Positions 42,001-53,402 of a stretch of 64,000 bases of DNA are shown piece after piece (the first letter of the stretch is position 1; the number at the start of each line of letters is the position of its first letter). The stretch spans positions 1,364,001 to 1,428,000 of the forward strand of contig OY723260.1 in assembly GCA_963210315.1 (NCBI GenBank), read 5' to 3'. A program made the position numbers and the translations under genes. The notes beneath the pieces were generated by a model, which saw only the letters and a program-made list of their open reading frames with translations, was not told the DNA's origin and made no database searches. The stretch is from Rhynchopus euleeides. Its lineage: Eukaryota > Euglenozoa > Diplonemea > Diplonemida > Diplonemidae.

Positions 42001-45000
42001 CAGGAGGTGGAGGCGGCGCTGCTGGGGCGGGGGGGTGGGGAGGGTCGTTTCAACCCCTCGGTTGTCTCCCCATCCTCTGTGAAGCCTGCGGTGCTGGGCA
42101 TGGAGAGCGACGCGCTGTTCCGCGAGGTCGTGGCAAACGGGTCCGGGAGTTTAGGGGGCGCCCTCCCCTACTGCATGCATTGGTTTGTCCCTGAAAGCCT
42201 CCCCCACGAGCTGTCCCTCGGAGGTTTGGAACGCGGTGGCGGATCGGATGCCTTCTTTGCGGATCGCCTCGCGGCGCGCCTCCCTTTCCTCTCCGCAGCG
42301 CAGGCCCGGAGGAGGCACCCACACCTCGCGAGACACACCGAGGCGCAGCTCCACGCCGCAGGGTCCAAATTCATCGACGCCGTGTTCAGCCTCGCCGAAT
42401 CCCTCTCCGAGACCCAGGCTGAGGAGGGGACACCGCCACCACCCTCTCCCTCCCCCACACCCGCACCCCGCCCCGGGGGTGAGGGAGTGAGTGAAGTGAG
42501 TGGGGGGAACGGAGAGACTGCACAGCCCCTCTCCGCATCCGACCCCCTCGACTTCTCCTCAACGGAGGTGTCCTGCTATGAGAGGCGCCGTGGGGAGAAA
42601 GGCGGAAAGAGCCCTCCGGCTGGCCCCACGTGGGCTGCGGCTGTTACCTATGTGGTGCTTGCGGTGTATAGTGTGGCGTTGAGGTGGTCTTGCGATGCTG
42701 CGGAGGATTTGACAGGGCCAGCCCTGGTGGGGTCCGGGCTGATCGCGGTGTCGACCCTCGCCGCGTCGGGTCTGATGGGGCTGTTTGGGGTGGAGTCCGG
42801 AGACCTGTCCGCGGCTGCGATGGTGGTGCCCCTGGCATCCGCGTTTCAAAGCCTCAACCTGGTGCTGAACTTCTTCGCCACCCTCGACATGGCACTCCCT
42901 CCCCAGGGGATATGCGCGGCTATATTCCAGGAGACAGCAATCCCACGCATTATGTCCTTCCTCTCAATCTGCCTCGCCAGCGCTGCGGCGTGCGTTGTGG
43001 ACATCCCTGCAGTCCGGCAGGCCTGTCTCACTGTGGTCCTCCAATGCCTCATGCACTGCCTTGCGATAGCCATCCCTTTCCCCTGCGCCCTCTGCTGGTT
43101 CGCAGAACGCCGGGCGGCGAACGCCTCCCGGGAGATGAACCTGACCCCAGAGACAGGCGGAGACATCGAGGAAACCCCTCTGGAGCATCACGCCACCCCC
43201 GCCTCCGCGGTGTCCATCCTCAACCCGCTCTCCCGGGAAAGGCGGGGCTGGCGGGCGCCCCCCACCCCTGCAAAACACCTCTGCTGCGGGTTTGAGGGTG
43301 CGGTGCCTGGCGCGACACCGCAAGATGCCCCAACCGCCCATCCGGCTGCAACAACACCACACCTGGGGGGCTCCGAAACCCCCGGGACGGAGGATCGTCT
43401 CCTGCCACCGCCGCCCCCACCCCGGGGAGATGGCGGTGGCGGGGATGGGGAGGATGAGGAGCAGGACGAGGAGGAGGAGGGGGTGATAGATGCCGTGGTG
43501 GAATCCCTCCTCCCCGCCGGCACATCCGAGACGCCCTGCCGCGGCGGTGTGGGGGAGGAGGCGGGGGATGTGATGTCCAGCCTATCCGGTGCCTCGGGTG
43601 CTGGGGTCACTCCGACACCTCCCGGGGGAGACACTCCTCCTCCTCCTTCAGAAGACACGCAGGGGGGGGAAGATGCCGTCTCTCCGCAGACCCCTCCTGC
43701 GGGGAGCGGGATGACAGAGGAGGCGATCCCCGCTGCGGCTGCCGCCAGCTCCGGTTTGTCCGACTCCGCCTCGGGTGCTGCGGCAGAGGGCGTCCGGCCC
43801 CCGCCCCCGTCATCCGCGTCTCTCTTCTCTTCCCCCTCCGCCGCAGCTGGCGGGGCGGGGTGTGCGGGTTCCCCGCTGACAGGTTCCCCACCGCAGGCGG
43901 CGCAGCCGCACCCTGTGGAGGAGGTCCCGCCTCCTCCCCCGCACACCCCCCCTCCGGCATGGGGGGGGGTGCAGCCCCCGCAGACTCCCCCGATGCATCC
44001 GGCGGAGGGTGTGGGAGCCACGCCCCCGCCGTCGCCGCCGCCGCCCGAGGGGGTGGGGGATGCAGCGGTGGCTCCGCGGAGGGTGCCGAAATTTCAGAGG
44101 CGGATGCGCCTGCATGTCGACACGCAGCTGGTGGTGGACCCGGGTGCTGCGGTGAGGCGGCAGCAAAACGCAACACCGTCGCCCCCGCCACGCCCCCGCT
44201 CCGCGGGGGTGGAGGGGGAGGAGGAGGGGGGGGGCGGGGTGGTTCGGACCTCCCCGGCTCCCGTGCTGCGGCACCACGGCAAGGCGGCGCGGCAGGTCGC
44301 CCCCTCTGCCGCGCAGCCGGCACGCCGGGCGGGGCGGAGGAAGGGGTTAGGCGCCAGGGAGGGGGGGAGGAAGAGCAACTCGGCTGCCCCTCCCCCCGCT
44401 GCGCCGCCCCAGCCCACCGGCGTGCCGCATCGGGGTGTGCCGAAGGCGTTCCTCCTCCGCTGCAGCTCCTGGTTTGTGCAGAGCAGGGCGGTGGGGGGTT
44501 TGCTGTCCTTTGCCTGGCTCCTCCTCCTGTCCATCCCCATCGCCCTCCTGGCGACGTCGGACCAGCCTCTCGGGTATCCCAGCAGGCTGCCGTATGACGT
44601 CTGGGGGGAGCCCGGTGGGTGCAACCGCAGGGGTGCCGCGATCCACCAGATGTATTTTGCGGAGAAGAATGGGATTTTCGAGCACCGCGCAGTCATCACC
44701 GGGGCGGAGTACACCGGGCAGGGCCAGCGGCCCTTCCTCGAGGCCCTGGATGGCCTCCGCTCCCCCAAGCAGCCCTGGGCTGTGCGGGGGGATTTTCTCC
44801 CGATGACTCCTCTGCCGCCCTTCACTCCGCAGCCGACCTTCGGTGGTCACAAATCCCCCCAGGCGTTGGTCGCGGCGCAGCCGGCGACCCGTCTGGCGGT
44901 GACATGGTTTGACGGGCTCCTCCGCCACGCCGCTGTGAAGAATGTGCTCATCTCAAGCGAGTCGCCCTACGACATTGGGTCGGTTCTTTCCGGGGGGTAC

Positions 45001-46017
45001 CAGCAGTTCCACATCGGGAGCGTCGCGTTCCCCCCCACCCTGCTGGGGTGTCTGGTGGGCGGGGTGGGCGACGCGGGGCTTCTCTGCGCAGGCGCGGAGC
45101 ACGTCAGCTTCTCCCGGGGTGACGCCGATGTTGCGGCAGATAACGCGCTGGAGGTTGTCTCCGTGAGGTTCTTCATCAACACGACGCGTCTCGGAGGGCC
45201 GGATGAATGGCTGGATCACATCAGCGAGCTCGGCAGCTTCTTCAAAGCTTCATTCCGCACGGGATCTGCCTTTCCCCACCCGAGCGGGCCGTATGCAGCG
45301 GTGAGGCGGTACGCATCCCTCCGGACGAAATTTCTCGTGGGGTGTGGCATCGCCACCATCGGGGTCTCCATCCTCTGCGCCCTCGCCCCCATGACGATGA
45401 AGGGGACCATCTCGTCAACCTTCTCCGCCGCGCTGGCCGTTCTGCAGGCCACCGTGCTTCTGCAGCTGCTCGGCTGCCCCTTCGACACATCTGCCGCCTT
45501 TATGCTGATCTTCGGGTTTGGAACTGCGATGTCCCACATCGCGCCTGTCACAATCTGCCACGAGCGGGGCAGCGGCACGCCGGTGAACCGCCTCGCCAGG
45601 GCTCTTGCGGTGTCCCTCTCGGGCATCGGGTGCGGGCTCTGCTCCATTGCGGCGGTGGTAGTGTCCTTGATTCTCCTCTCTCTTCCAGAAGAGGTGCGGA
45701 GCTGCCTGCAGGCGTTCGTTGTCGTGTCGGGAGTGTGCGTCTTCCACGCGGCGCTCTTCGTGCCGCTGTCCATCTCCACCCTCGGGGGCACACTCAAGCA
45801 GGTGGAGCTGGTGGTGCCCCCTCGTGGGCTGGTCGTGACGGTCGACCCAGCGGCAGGTCGTGCGGCGGCGCCCCAGCGTGCCCCGCCCGCCTCCGGCAAC
45901 CCTCTCGTGGGCAGGCCGCACCACCGCACGACCCCAAGAGGTATTCAGCCTGAACCGGCCCCAATACCCGGGGGCAGGCTGGAAGGGAAATCTGTGCTGA
46001 GGCCAACCCCACGGTAG
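36068..46017 (+). CDS. Cys-rich ectodomain plus Patched/RND-type transporter, three exons, about 2,254 aa
   Basis: Exons 36068-37111, 37357-37582 and 40523-46017 join in frame (introns GTATGG...ACAG, phases 0 and 1). After a Cys-rich N-terminal leader and a hydrophobic segment (about 60-79) come four Cys modules with CPxTCxxC-like ends (CPHTCRRC, CLQSCGVC, CPLSCRLC, CPVTCGYC), up to residue 348. Exon 2 adds a compact domain (YVVGASDVSAPGGAYLMANF, STKRWHIGKDP). Exon 3 has membrane helices at about 522-544 and 664-686, a large loop, a five-helix sterol-sensing-like block (about 1126-1286), a 400-residue Pro/Gly/acidic cytosolic loop, then a second half (helix about 1747-1767; five-helix block about 2026-2179 with GFGTAMSHIAPV). 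This two-half plan is that of Patched/Dispatched/NPC1 proteins, which move sterols or lipids by ion coupling. The start is uncertain: this is the first ATG, but the hydrophobic segment is far from it, so a 5' exon may be missing. Intron 2 contains element H2. Confidence 0.75.
37829..40148. mobile_element. hAT element H2, internally tandem, inside intron 2 of the transporter gene
   Basis: The left end CAGGGGATAAGATAG at 37829 and the inverted end CTATCTTATACCCTG closing at 40148 are flanked by identical 8-mers GAATGGAT (37821-37828 and 40149-40156). Inside, 39020-40148 repeats about 37890-39019 with few differences, including a right terminus TATCTTATACCCTG at 39019. The element is therefore a head-to-tail dimer lacking the second left end. 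Each unit carries the 28-bp motif, a GGAGGTAGGGTAACCTCC hairpin, one GC-rich hairpin module (38728, 39854) and a TTCG/CGAA hairpin (38934, 40058). No intact transposase. Confidence 0.9.
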
Positions 46018-46600
46018 GGTGGGGGGTGGGGGGCGGGGGGAATAGGTTGGCCGCATTGTTTTTGGCCTGCTTCGTTTTTTTTTTGCTTCGGCGGTTTCAT
46101 GTTTTTTTTGATGCGCTTTAGCCGTGGTGGGTCCTTAAAAAAACCTTGTCGGATCGGGCTTTCCCATGAGGAGGAGAAACATCGGTTTGGAATCTGTTCT
46201 TTTTGGATTTGGCGCACAAAACAACCAACCAAATTGTGCAATCAGTCGTCAGATTGCATGCAGGGAAGCTGTCTGTTTTCAGTTGCTGGGCACAGAAAGG
46301 TTACCTCTGGCCGTGCCTAGTTATCAACGGGTGTGGTGTGCCCAACACCCACTCAGCCATCCGGCCTGCTTGCATTGCCGCAGCTGCTCGTGGCTGTGTG
46401 GCAGGCTGTTCGAGGGGAGGGCGCGCCCCACCCCTGCGCGCAGCGAGGTGCCGACGCAGCAATATCTGCCCCCCACCCTCCCCTCCCCCCATGGTCGTGC
46501 AAAAACTATGTGTGGTAGATTTGTGTTATCCTTTCGTCCACCCCTGTGCAGAAGCATATCTAATCAACGCATCGCAAACAAGCAAAAAGTTCAGAACTGA
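46018..46600 (+). repeat. 3' flank of transporter gene, with a family L repeat
   Basis: A G run and T-rich sequence follow the stop. At 46190-46270, TTTGGATTTGGCGCACAAA, ACAACC and similar words match the family L block at 52.60-52.65 and 54.79 kb (GGRTTTGGCGCAYAA). No polyadenylation signal could be assigned with confidence. Confidence 0.45.
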
Positions 46601-47410
46601 AAAGGCGTGCCGCCTCCCTTTCCCTCTGCAACGTGCGCGCATTTTTCCCGCTTCCCCCCTCCCCCCTCCTGTGAGCAGGAACGTCACACGCTGTGTTCAC
46701 GCCCTCCCCATTCACCCCGAGTCCTGTGCGCTCTACATCCATTCACCCAGACACGTGTTTTCAGGGGTTTGCGATATGGAAGCCTACGACGCCTATCCTT
46801 CCCAGCAGGACGAGCGCTGTGACAATACTCCTGCCCCTCTCCTCCCCTCCCCTCCCGACTCCCAGAAGGCCGTGAGGTGACCTCGCAATGGACGAGCACC
46901 TTTCGACTCGGCATCTTTTGGAACAGAGACTTCGGGGGGGGGGGGGTCTGCGTGCAATGTGTTATGTCCCCAATCAACAAGTTCGGCACGTCCCCATGCC
47001 CTCATCAGGAAAACCAAGACTAGCATTCGCCGGCGGTGACAACACTCCTTTGCTTCTGAGCAATCTGGACTAGGCTGTGGTAAAAACGGCTGGTGCAGCA
47101 CACCGCTGGGTGCACGGGGAAGTGGGAGGTGGGGCGGCTGTTGCGCTGCACAGCAGGGATCACGTCTCGCCACGGCCTATATATTTTTTCATCGCTTTTT
47201 CATTATATTCTCTCGTGCTTTTCCTCCGAGCTCCCCTAACGGGGCAGACTTCCCACCCTGCCCTGCCCCCCCGCACTCCCCCCCCCTCCCCCACCCACAA
47301 GACATGTCAAATCCTCGCCCCCGTCTACTGCGTCTAGTCTTCTCTGACCACCCCACGCGCTGGGATCTCGCAGTGCATGTGTGAGTGTTTTCAGAGGAAG
47401 GATAGTTAAT
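46601..47410. other. Intergenic, no gene seen
   Basis: Pyrimidine-rich sequence with C and G runs (46916-46927). Open frames overlap in all phases and none is coding-like. Confidence 0.45.
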
Positions 47411-47519
47411 GGGGGCCTTCGCTCTGTGCCACTGTGTGTCAAACTGTGTCACTTTGCAGCCAGTGTTGTGAGGCGGTTCACCCTTCCTCACTTCTCTGCA
47501 TTTCTGAGCGAAGGCCTCC
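47411..47519 (+). mobile_element. Foldback MITE, family M, copy 5 (diverged)
   Basis: GGGGGCCTTCGCT at the left, AGCGAAGGCCTCC at the right, flanked by AAT (47408-47410 and 47520-47522). The length, 109 bp, equals the young copies although the interior is diverged. Confidence 0.8.
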
Positions 47520-47522
47520 AAT

Positions 47523-48590
47523 GGTCCGTATCACCTACGGGCAACGGCTGTCAAGAATGGTTACGCACGACGTAACTCGTCTGAATATGATCACGCATGC
47601 TATGCAAACTTCCACTGTAGCACCGGCCAACCAAAGCCCACCCACCCACCCACCCACCCGCCACCCGCCACCCATCCCACGACCCCCCCGCCCCCTTTGT
47701 TTGAAAAAAGATGAAAAAATGTGCCAGCTCTCGGGTGCCAGAGAGCTCGTGATTTTGTCGCTTCTCAACCACTACATTGTTATCCTCTGCTACGCGGACT
47801 GGTCCGACGAGCGGACTCTCAGTTGGGCGGGGAGGGCGGGGGGGGGGGTGGGGGGGCGGGTGGGTCAGGCCGCCCCAGGGTAGCTTGGCTGGAACCCCTG
47901 CACATGTCGACCGCAGGGTCGCTGTGTCGCACGCTTAATGAGCCATTGCCCTGTGTGGGCCAAGTCTCCTGGGGAAAGCCTGTCAACAATGCGCTCCACA
48001 GGTTGTTGTCAGAGCGGGGCAGGGTTTGGGTAGGGGGGGGGGGTGGATGCGTCAGCCCCACGCACGGTTCTTTTGATTGGGCCAAAGAAAAAGCACCAGC
48101 GAAAGAACAAAGACCAGCCCAAAACCAGACAACGGTATGGTCCAACTTCATCACGGGCAAGCTCTCGTGCGAGCCAAACTGTGGAACCATGCAGTGTCTT
48201 TTTCTCGTTGAAAACACACCACACTAACACGACGAATGCCATTCAGAGTGGGTCCACGTGGTGTTCCGACCAGCCATGCTGCATCATGTTGTAACGAAGT
48301 GAAAACACAATGGCGCATCGAGGCGATGCATCGCTTTGATGCATTGCCTTGATCCTGTAGCGCTTCAGATGCCACTGGCACATGTTTGGCGCAGAGCGAA
48401 TGCACCTATGTCATTCCCAGCTTGCCTTCAGCCTGCTTTGTGTTCCACCAAGCACTGTGCCAGCCGGCAAGCCAGCCTCGGGGCCTGCCGCTGGTTGCCT
48501 TCGAATTTGTTGCTCCAGGATGACGGGATCTGGTGGGGTGGGGGGGTGGGGGGGTGCCAAAATAGTGAACAGAAACGGAAGGGAAACCAC
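47523..48590. other. Intergenic; (CCCA)n and G runs
   Basis: (CCCA)n at 47637-47675, G runs at 47839-47855 and 48032-48042. No gene is seen. Confidence 0.5.
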
Positions 48591-48829
48591 AATATGGGTT
48601 CGTTCATAAACACCCCCCCCCCCCCCAGATTGGGCCTTTTAGCCATTTTTGGGCGAAAATTGTGAAAAATTGCATTCACCACCCTCGCAACCACCCTCGA
48701 GGTGGGAAAACAGGTTCGGGGGCACTTGGGAGGTCTTTTTCCGGCCATTTTTGTGCAAAAGACCCATAATCATGAGGGGAATGTATCATTTTTCCACGCT
48801 CCATTAGGCCGTCTCTGCGACTCTCCTGC

Positions 48830-49430
48830 CTTCTGGTATTTACCCGGACCAGAGCACATGTCATCCACGAGGGAACCAGGGACTCCTTTGATAGGGGCTT
48901 CGTTCGTTGCGCCTCCATTGACGTCGATACAGTTGCCAGAGTTGCGCCAGAGTGTCAGACCCCTAACAAAAGTCAGAATGAACCATCAGAGTGGAGCAAA
49001 TCCTGCAGTTCCTCCCGACGTGTGGTGGTCCTACTGGCTGCGGCAGATGTTTTCACTCCGTCTGGGGGCTGCCCTCCCGAGTGCAGTAGCCACCAGTCGG
49101 ATGGCCTTGTGTGACACATGTAATTGGTCGTCGAGCTGTGCAGATGATACCCGTCTTTCACCACACTCGTCCGCCATCGTCTGGTTATACCAGACAGTGT
49201 CCTTCCAAAGCTGCAATGAGCCCAGGTAGATGCCTGATTTGCGGGACCCTCATTTGTGCATCCGAATCAGCACACCGTCGAACACTGGTTCGTATCGATG
49301 TTGTCCTCTGTGAATCGTAGTGGGTCGACCGCCGGGGCTCACGCTTGCCTCGAGAACACCCTGTACCTACGGGCATGTTACACTCTTCTGACTATCCGTC
49401 ATCCCGGAACCCGTGGACGATGTGGCGTTT
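48830..49430 (-). pseudogene. Coding-like remnants in the left third of element K
   Basis: The minus frame 49216-49031 reads LQLWKDTVWYNQTMADECGE then VSSAQLDDQLHVSHKAIRLV, which is protein-like. Adjacent frames are weaker. It may be a second element protein or a passenger fragment. No family is recognised. Confidence 0.28.
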
Positions 49431-49879
49431 GCTCTCCAGGTTGAAGTCCTGTCATCTGCTGAATGATGCTCGGTGCCAGCATACCGAGACACTGACTACG
49501 ACCACTCCGCGAGCAAGCTGATCCCTCATCTGTTTCGTCGAACGAAGACTTACGCCGATTTCGGCAGCTCTTTTGTGATCCGGTACCAGGCTCGCGAGAA
49601 GGTATTTTTCCCCATTTCTCGTGCCAATGAGAGAGCAAAATGGACTCCTGGGTCCCCCGTGGCCCACCCGGACCCCCCGAAGTGCAGGTGGGGGGCAGAC
49701 GAGGGTGGTGAATGCGAGTATTCCCAATTTTTGGCCAAAAATGGCTAAAAGGCATGGTTGCATAGCGGCCGTTTTAAAAAATTCCTTGTATTTTGTGGAC
49801 TTGCAAAAACGGCCGCTGATTTTCAGCATTTTAAAAAACGGCCGTTTTTTTTACCTGGGAATTTTGTATGGGGCGTGGG

Positions 49880-51290
49880 TCAGCAGGCGAGATCCCACCA
49901 CCAGGAGTGCCTCCCCACTGCAAGGGATACCCTGCAGCAAGCATTGTGAGCGCGCCTTCAAGTATGATGCGAAGAGTTCAGACTTCGTGGACCACTTTGA
50001 CGGACCGCGCCATATCAAGAAGAAGAAGAACGCAGCGTTGAAAGTGCAGAGCCAGGGAAACAGCTGGCGCTGTCGGAGTGCGATACCCTCAGTGGCAGGC
50101 TTGCAACTTCGGATCGCCCGGGGTGCGTTGTTCACCACATCACCGGCTGGCATGGTGCATGATGCTGTCAAGAAGTGTGTCCCGAGGAGGGGCTGAACAT
50201 GGTTGCGGCCAATCTAGGCACGTGTGTCGTGGATGACCGTGCAGGCAGAGGTGGGCAGGTGTCGCTCACTGGCATCAGGGTTCTTCCGACAGAGCTTTCC
50301 CTTGATCTCGGCGACAGCACCCCAGATGAGAAGGACACCGCCTTCGCTGATTTATTCCCGAAGGCACGGGCGATCATCCCGGGCAATATGCAGCACCAGC
50401 TGGATGGGTTCACGACCGCACTGGCGCTGAAGGATGTGCTGTGCCACATCTCTGACGCAGCTGAGAGGGAGAAGCAGGCGAGCAAGACGGCACCACCGGC
50501 CGTGCGATCCCGCTTCTCTCCGACACACACCTGCACCGCTTGAGTGGATCTGCACCTTGCACCACGTCCCCGGGCATTTATACAATCTTCCGGGCCCGCT
50601 GCAGGACAGCGGCCCTGCTACGTGTGCGTCGCTTCTGCGGTTGGCAGAGATGCCCACGAAATCGCTGGGCTCGAGTCCCACCTGCAGGCCGCCGTCCGCC
50701 TGACGGCACCCCTCGCATCGCTGCTCCAGAAGTACTGCGATGCGCAGCTGGGTGTGCCAACGGCGTGCCCCTGTCGACGCAGTGTACACCGACATTGAGA
50801 ATGTCATCGAGAAAGTGTCTGAGGTGGGGAAGTACGACCCCCCAGTGCCCCTGGCAGGGGAGCTGGCCTGGGCTGGCGACCGCATGCGCAGGAGGTGGGA
50901 CGGCACGGAATCAGGGAAGTCCTTCTGGTTTGCGGTCCGCCGTCTGTGCCCGAGCGCGTACGGCCGCATGAGTCGTAGGGGTGTCAGAACTCCGGTGCCA
51001 CCTCCCCTCTGTTTCGGGGAGGTCACGAGCAGGGCCTGGGTGATCTACGACGAGGCCACCGTTCCGAGGGTGTGCTGGATTTCTGGGACAACCCGGGGGC
51101 GAACCGGGCTGCTACACTCCTCTCTGCTCTCGGGTGTCTGCTGCTTGTCGAGCGACAGGCAGGGCGGAAGCCATTTTTCTTTGTACAGTCGACAGAGAAT
51201 CGCAGTGCCCAATGTCATGTGCAGGCAACAGGGAGTTGTCAAGTGTGTTTCCTCAGCTCGGTACGGTAAGCAGGAGGCGAATCTCCAAAG
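49880..51290 (+). pseudogene. Frameshifted hAT-like transposase related to the 16-18.7 kb gene
   Basis: The order follows the intact transposase. A BED-like finger (CSKHCERAFKYDAK... then DHFDGPRH, about 49930-50020) parallels CQTC...GHFTGGKH. A helical segment (LQLRIARGALFTTSPAGMVH) parallels ATKAALYAGITPAALHTAL. Near 50175 one base is missing at CCCGAGGAGG, so the protein continues in the next frame (NMVAANLGTCVVDDRAGRGG). Further on, DAVYTDIENVIEKVSEVGKY and SGKSFWFAVRRLCPSAYG (50780-50970) parallel GDIEDCIHDL and GYWFWRGVRHLCPQQA. A final frame (LDFWDNPGANRAATLLSALG, 51075) ends without the hAT dimerisation signature. At least two frame breaks make it non-functional unless introns hide here. 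Confidence 0.62.
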
Positions 51291-51476
51291 GAAAATAGGA
51301 GGGGGAAAAAAACGGCCGTTTTTTCGCCAACAAAACATGAAAACGGCCGTTTTTATATTTCGGTAGCGGGAACTGAGGTAGTGAATTCTCAGAAAATCCA
51401 CTCCCTCCATGACGGCCGTTATGACACTATGAAAAGGCCCAATCTGGGGGGGGGTGTTTATGAACGAAGCCATATG

Positions 51477-52454
51477 TTTGCACTGCTCGTTCTTGTGTTT
51501 CCCTCGGTGGGGTGCGCATTGTTGAACTCTCGACCTGGAGGAGGTTGGGGTGCCCCAGAAAGGGCCTGGGTGACTCCGTCTGGTCGTCTCGCACGCCAGT
51601 CTGGTGGATATCGATGCCAATAAAATGGCCGATGCGGGCTGCCTCGTGTGAGGGATTGGCGAACCGTAATAAGAAGGATCGCTTTCCTTGCATGACAGAA
51701 CTAAATGTCGGCACCAAAAAGCAATGCAGGCATCCGTTCGATGCATCGAGCGGATCGGCTGCGTGAGGTGGGCTATCGATCTATCGGCCTTGTTTCTCAG
51801 GTCAATGCGGTTTTCCGTTTAAAAAAATCATACTTTTTTTTTGTCACATCTCGTCCCCCGCTTTTCACGAAGTTTTCCACTTTCAGCTGAGTCACATCAC
51901 AAGCAGCCCCTCGGGAGCGTTGCTACCGCGATGCCTACAAAGACATCCAATCACAACACGATCCCAACCCACCACTATGGCCCCTGATCAAATGAAATAG
52001 ATACGCCACGGGGTCCGTTCGGATCAAGTCACGGAGAACACACGAAAGAGAGATCCCGATAAAAAGGGGTCTTCGGTATTCGGCAGCCTTTAAAAAGACC
52101 TCAACTCTTAACAGCCCTTCTCTCCAGGAGGGGGGGCTGCAAGAGACGCGGCCAAAAATATTTCAAATCCTTCAAAAAACCGACATTCTTCGTCGTTTTT
52201 GTCTTTTTTTATTGCTAAGAACACCTGGGGGAAAAATGCGCAACGCACACTTCCCTGTACCGCTTGGTGAAGGCCCCAGCCATTATTTCGGCTTCGGCGC
52301 ACAAAGCAACGCCCCGATCTTTTTTTGGTTTATCTCACGAAATAAACAGACAGAATAAGCCTGTGGAACGTGTGGTGTGTCTCGGCAGGGCACCATTCAC
52401 CTGTATGTTGGCAGCAGGCGCTCCCCACCCCCGCACCCTCCCCGATCATTCCCC
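51477..52454. other. Intergenic, no gene seen
   Basis: Unique sequence with AT-rich patches. GGGGTCTTCGGTATTCGGC at 52067 is faintly like a MITE M end but has no partner. Confidence 0.4.
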
Positions 52455-52668
52455 TCTTTTTTCACACACAACAAGAAGAAAGCTTGTCACAGTGAAAAAG
52501 ATAGTTGACAGCGCTTTGGGTGACAAACACAACCTACCTTGCCTTGTTGCTATGACTGTGCGCACATTCACACCAACCTTCATCAGGCAAAACACGTGCG
52601 GTTTGTTCACCCGGGTTTGGCGCACAAACAACGCCTTATCTTTTTGCACGCCTGCCCCAGGTTGCAGT
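52455..52668 (+). repeat. Family L repeat, directly upstream of CHCHD-like copy 1
   Basis: Matches 30.88-31.03 kb (AGATAGTTGACAGCGCTTT) and the intron of copy 2 (CTTCATCAGG, GGGTTTGGCGCACAAACAAC). It ends at CCCCAG, exactly where similarity between the two CHCHD copies begins, so it may be the end of a 5' UTR intron. Confidence 0.65.
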
Positions 52669-52745
52669 TGCCACTGCACATCACACACCACTGCACCCAG
52701 CCACCCACAGCAACACACGCAACACACCAGCCGCCAGCCAGCACA

Positions 52746-53402
52746 ATGGGCCGTGGTCGTGCACGCTCCAGCTCTGGGTCGCGCCCTGCACCCGCAGCGC
52801 GCAGCCCTCCCCCGCGCCAGGCGCCCCCTGCACCCCAGAGGCAGTCGACGTATGCACCGCCGCCCCCGCAGCAGCAGCAGAGTGGCGGCATGTTCGGGGG
52901 TGGTGGCCTGGGGGGCATGCTGGCGCAGGGTGCTGCGCTTGGGGCAGGGTCGGCTGTGGGCCACGCCATGGTCGGGTCGATGTTTGGTGGTGGCGGCAGC
53001 CGGCAGGAGCAGCCTGCGGCGGCACCTGCACAGGAGGGCTACCCCCAACAGCAGCAGCAGCAGCAGCAGCACCCGTGCCAGATCGCAACTGACCAGTTCC
53101 ACCAGTGTCTCGAGAAGTATGTTGCAGCTGCGCCACACTATTTTGCCACAACAGAGCTCCTGCCAGTGTCGGTAATAGGGCGGAGGAGGGCAGTGTTTTG
53201 GGGCAGCCTCCGCAGCAAGCTTTCGATAAGTTGTTTTATTTTTCTCCGCCTTTGTCGCACAAACATGGCCGCTGCCTTTAATACTTGTGATGTGCATCTG
53301 CAACACCTCCACACCCACAGGTCGAACGGGGACATGGACGCGTGCCGCCAGTACTTCGACTACATGAAGCAGTGCAAGGTGCAGTACGGCCTCCCGCAGT
53401 GA
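52746..53402 (+). CDS. CHCHD2/CHCHD10-like twin CX9C protein, copy 1
   Basis: Two exons, 52746-53116 and 53321-53402, joined across GTATGT...CCACAG, give 150 aa. The N terminus is basic and Ser/Pro-rich (MGRGRARSSSGSRPAPAARS), suitable for mitochondrial targeting. A Gly/Ala hydrophobic centre follows (GGLGGMLAQGAALGAGSAVG), then a Gln run, and a CHCH domain with C-IATDQFHQ-type CX9C before the intron and C-RQYFDYMKQ-C after it. Only splicing restores the twin CX9C, which strongly supports the intron. Animal and yeast relatives (CHCHD2/10, Mix17) act in the intermembrane space in cristae and respiratory-chain upkeep via Mia40 import. Copy 2 lies 1.3 kb downstream. Confidence 0.92.
   Translation: MGRGRARSSSGSRPAPAARSPPPRQAPPAPQRQSTYAPPPPQQQQSGGMFGGGGLGGMLAQGAALGAGSAVGHAMVGSMFGGGGSRQEQPAAAPAQEGYPQQQQQQQQHPCQIATDQFHQCLEKYVAAAPHYFATTELLPVSVIGRRRAVFWGSLRSKLSISCFIFLRLCRTNMAAAFNTCDVHLQHLHTHRSNGDMDACRQYFDYMKQCKVQYGLPQ
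53150..53290 (+). repeat. Family L fragment in intron of CHCHD-like copy 1
   Basis: GAGCTCCTGCCAGTG and CAGCCTCCGCAGCAA match blocks in copy 2's intron and at 2.4 kb. The intron is otherwise unlike that of copy 2. Confidence 0.5.

Larger units (their letters stand above)
48592..51476. mobile_element. TIR element K carrying a decayed hAT-like transposase
   Basis: The left end has TTCGTTCATAAACACC, C run, AGATTGGGCCTTTT (48601-48640). The right end is the inverted copy (AAAAGGCCCAATCT, G run, GGTGTTTATGAACGAA, 51431-51466). AACGGCCGTTTT words cluster at 49768-49851 and 51309-51355. The interior contains the pseudogene below and, in its left third, minus-strand coding-like sequence. Exact termini and duplication are not resolved. 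Confidence 0.7.

Noticed and set aside
41000-46056. Large minus-strand frames (up to 277 codons) opposite the transporter
   Set aside because: High-GC shadow frames of the 5.5-kb plus-strand exon; no start context, domain or splice support.
52067-52105. Seventh MITE M copy (GGGGTCTTCGGTATTC)
   Set aside because: No matching right end and no 3-bp duplication.
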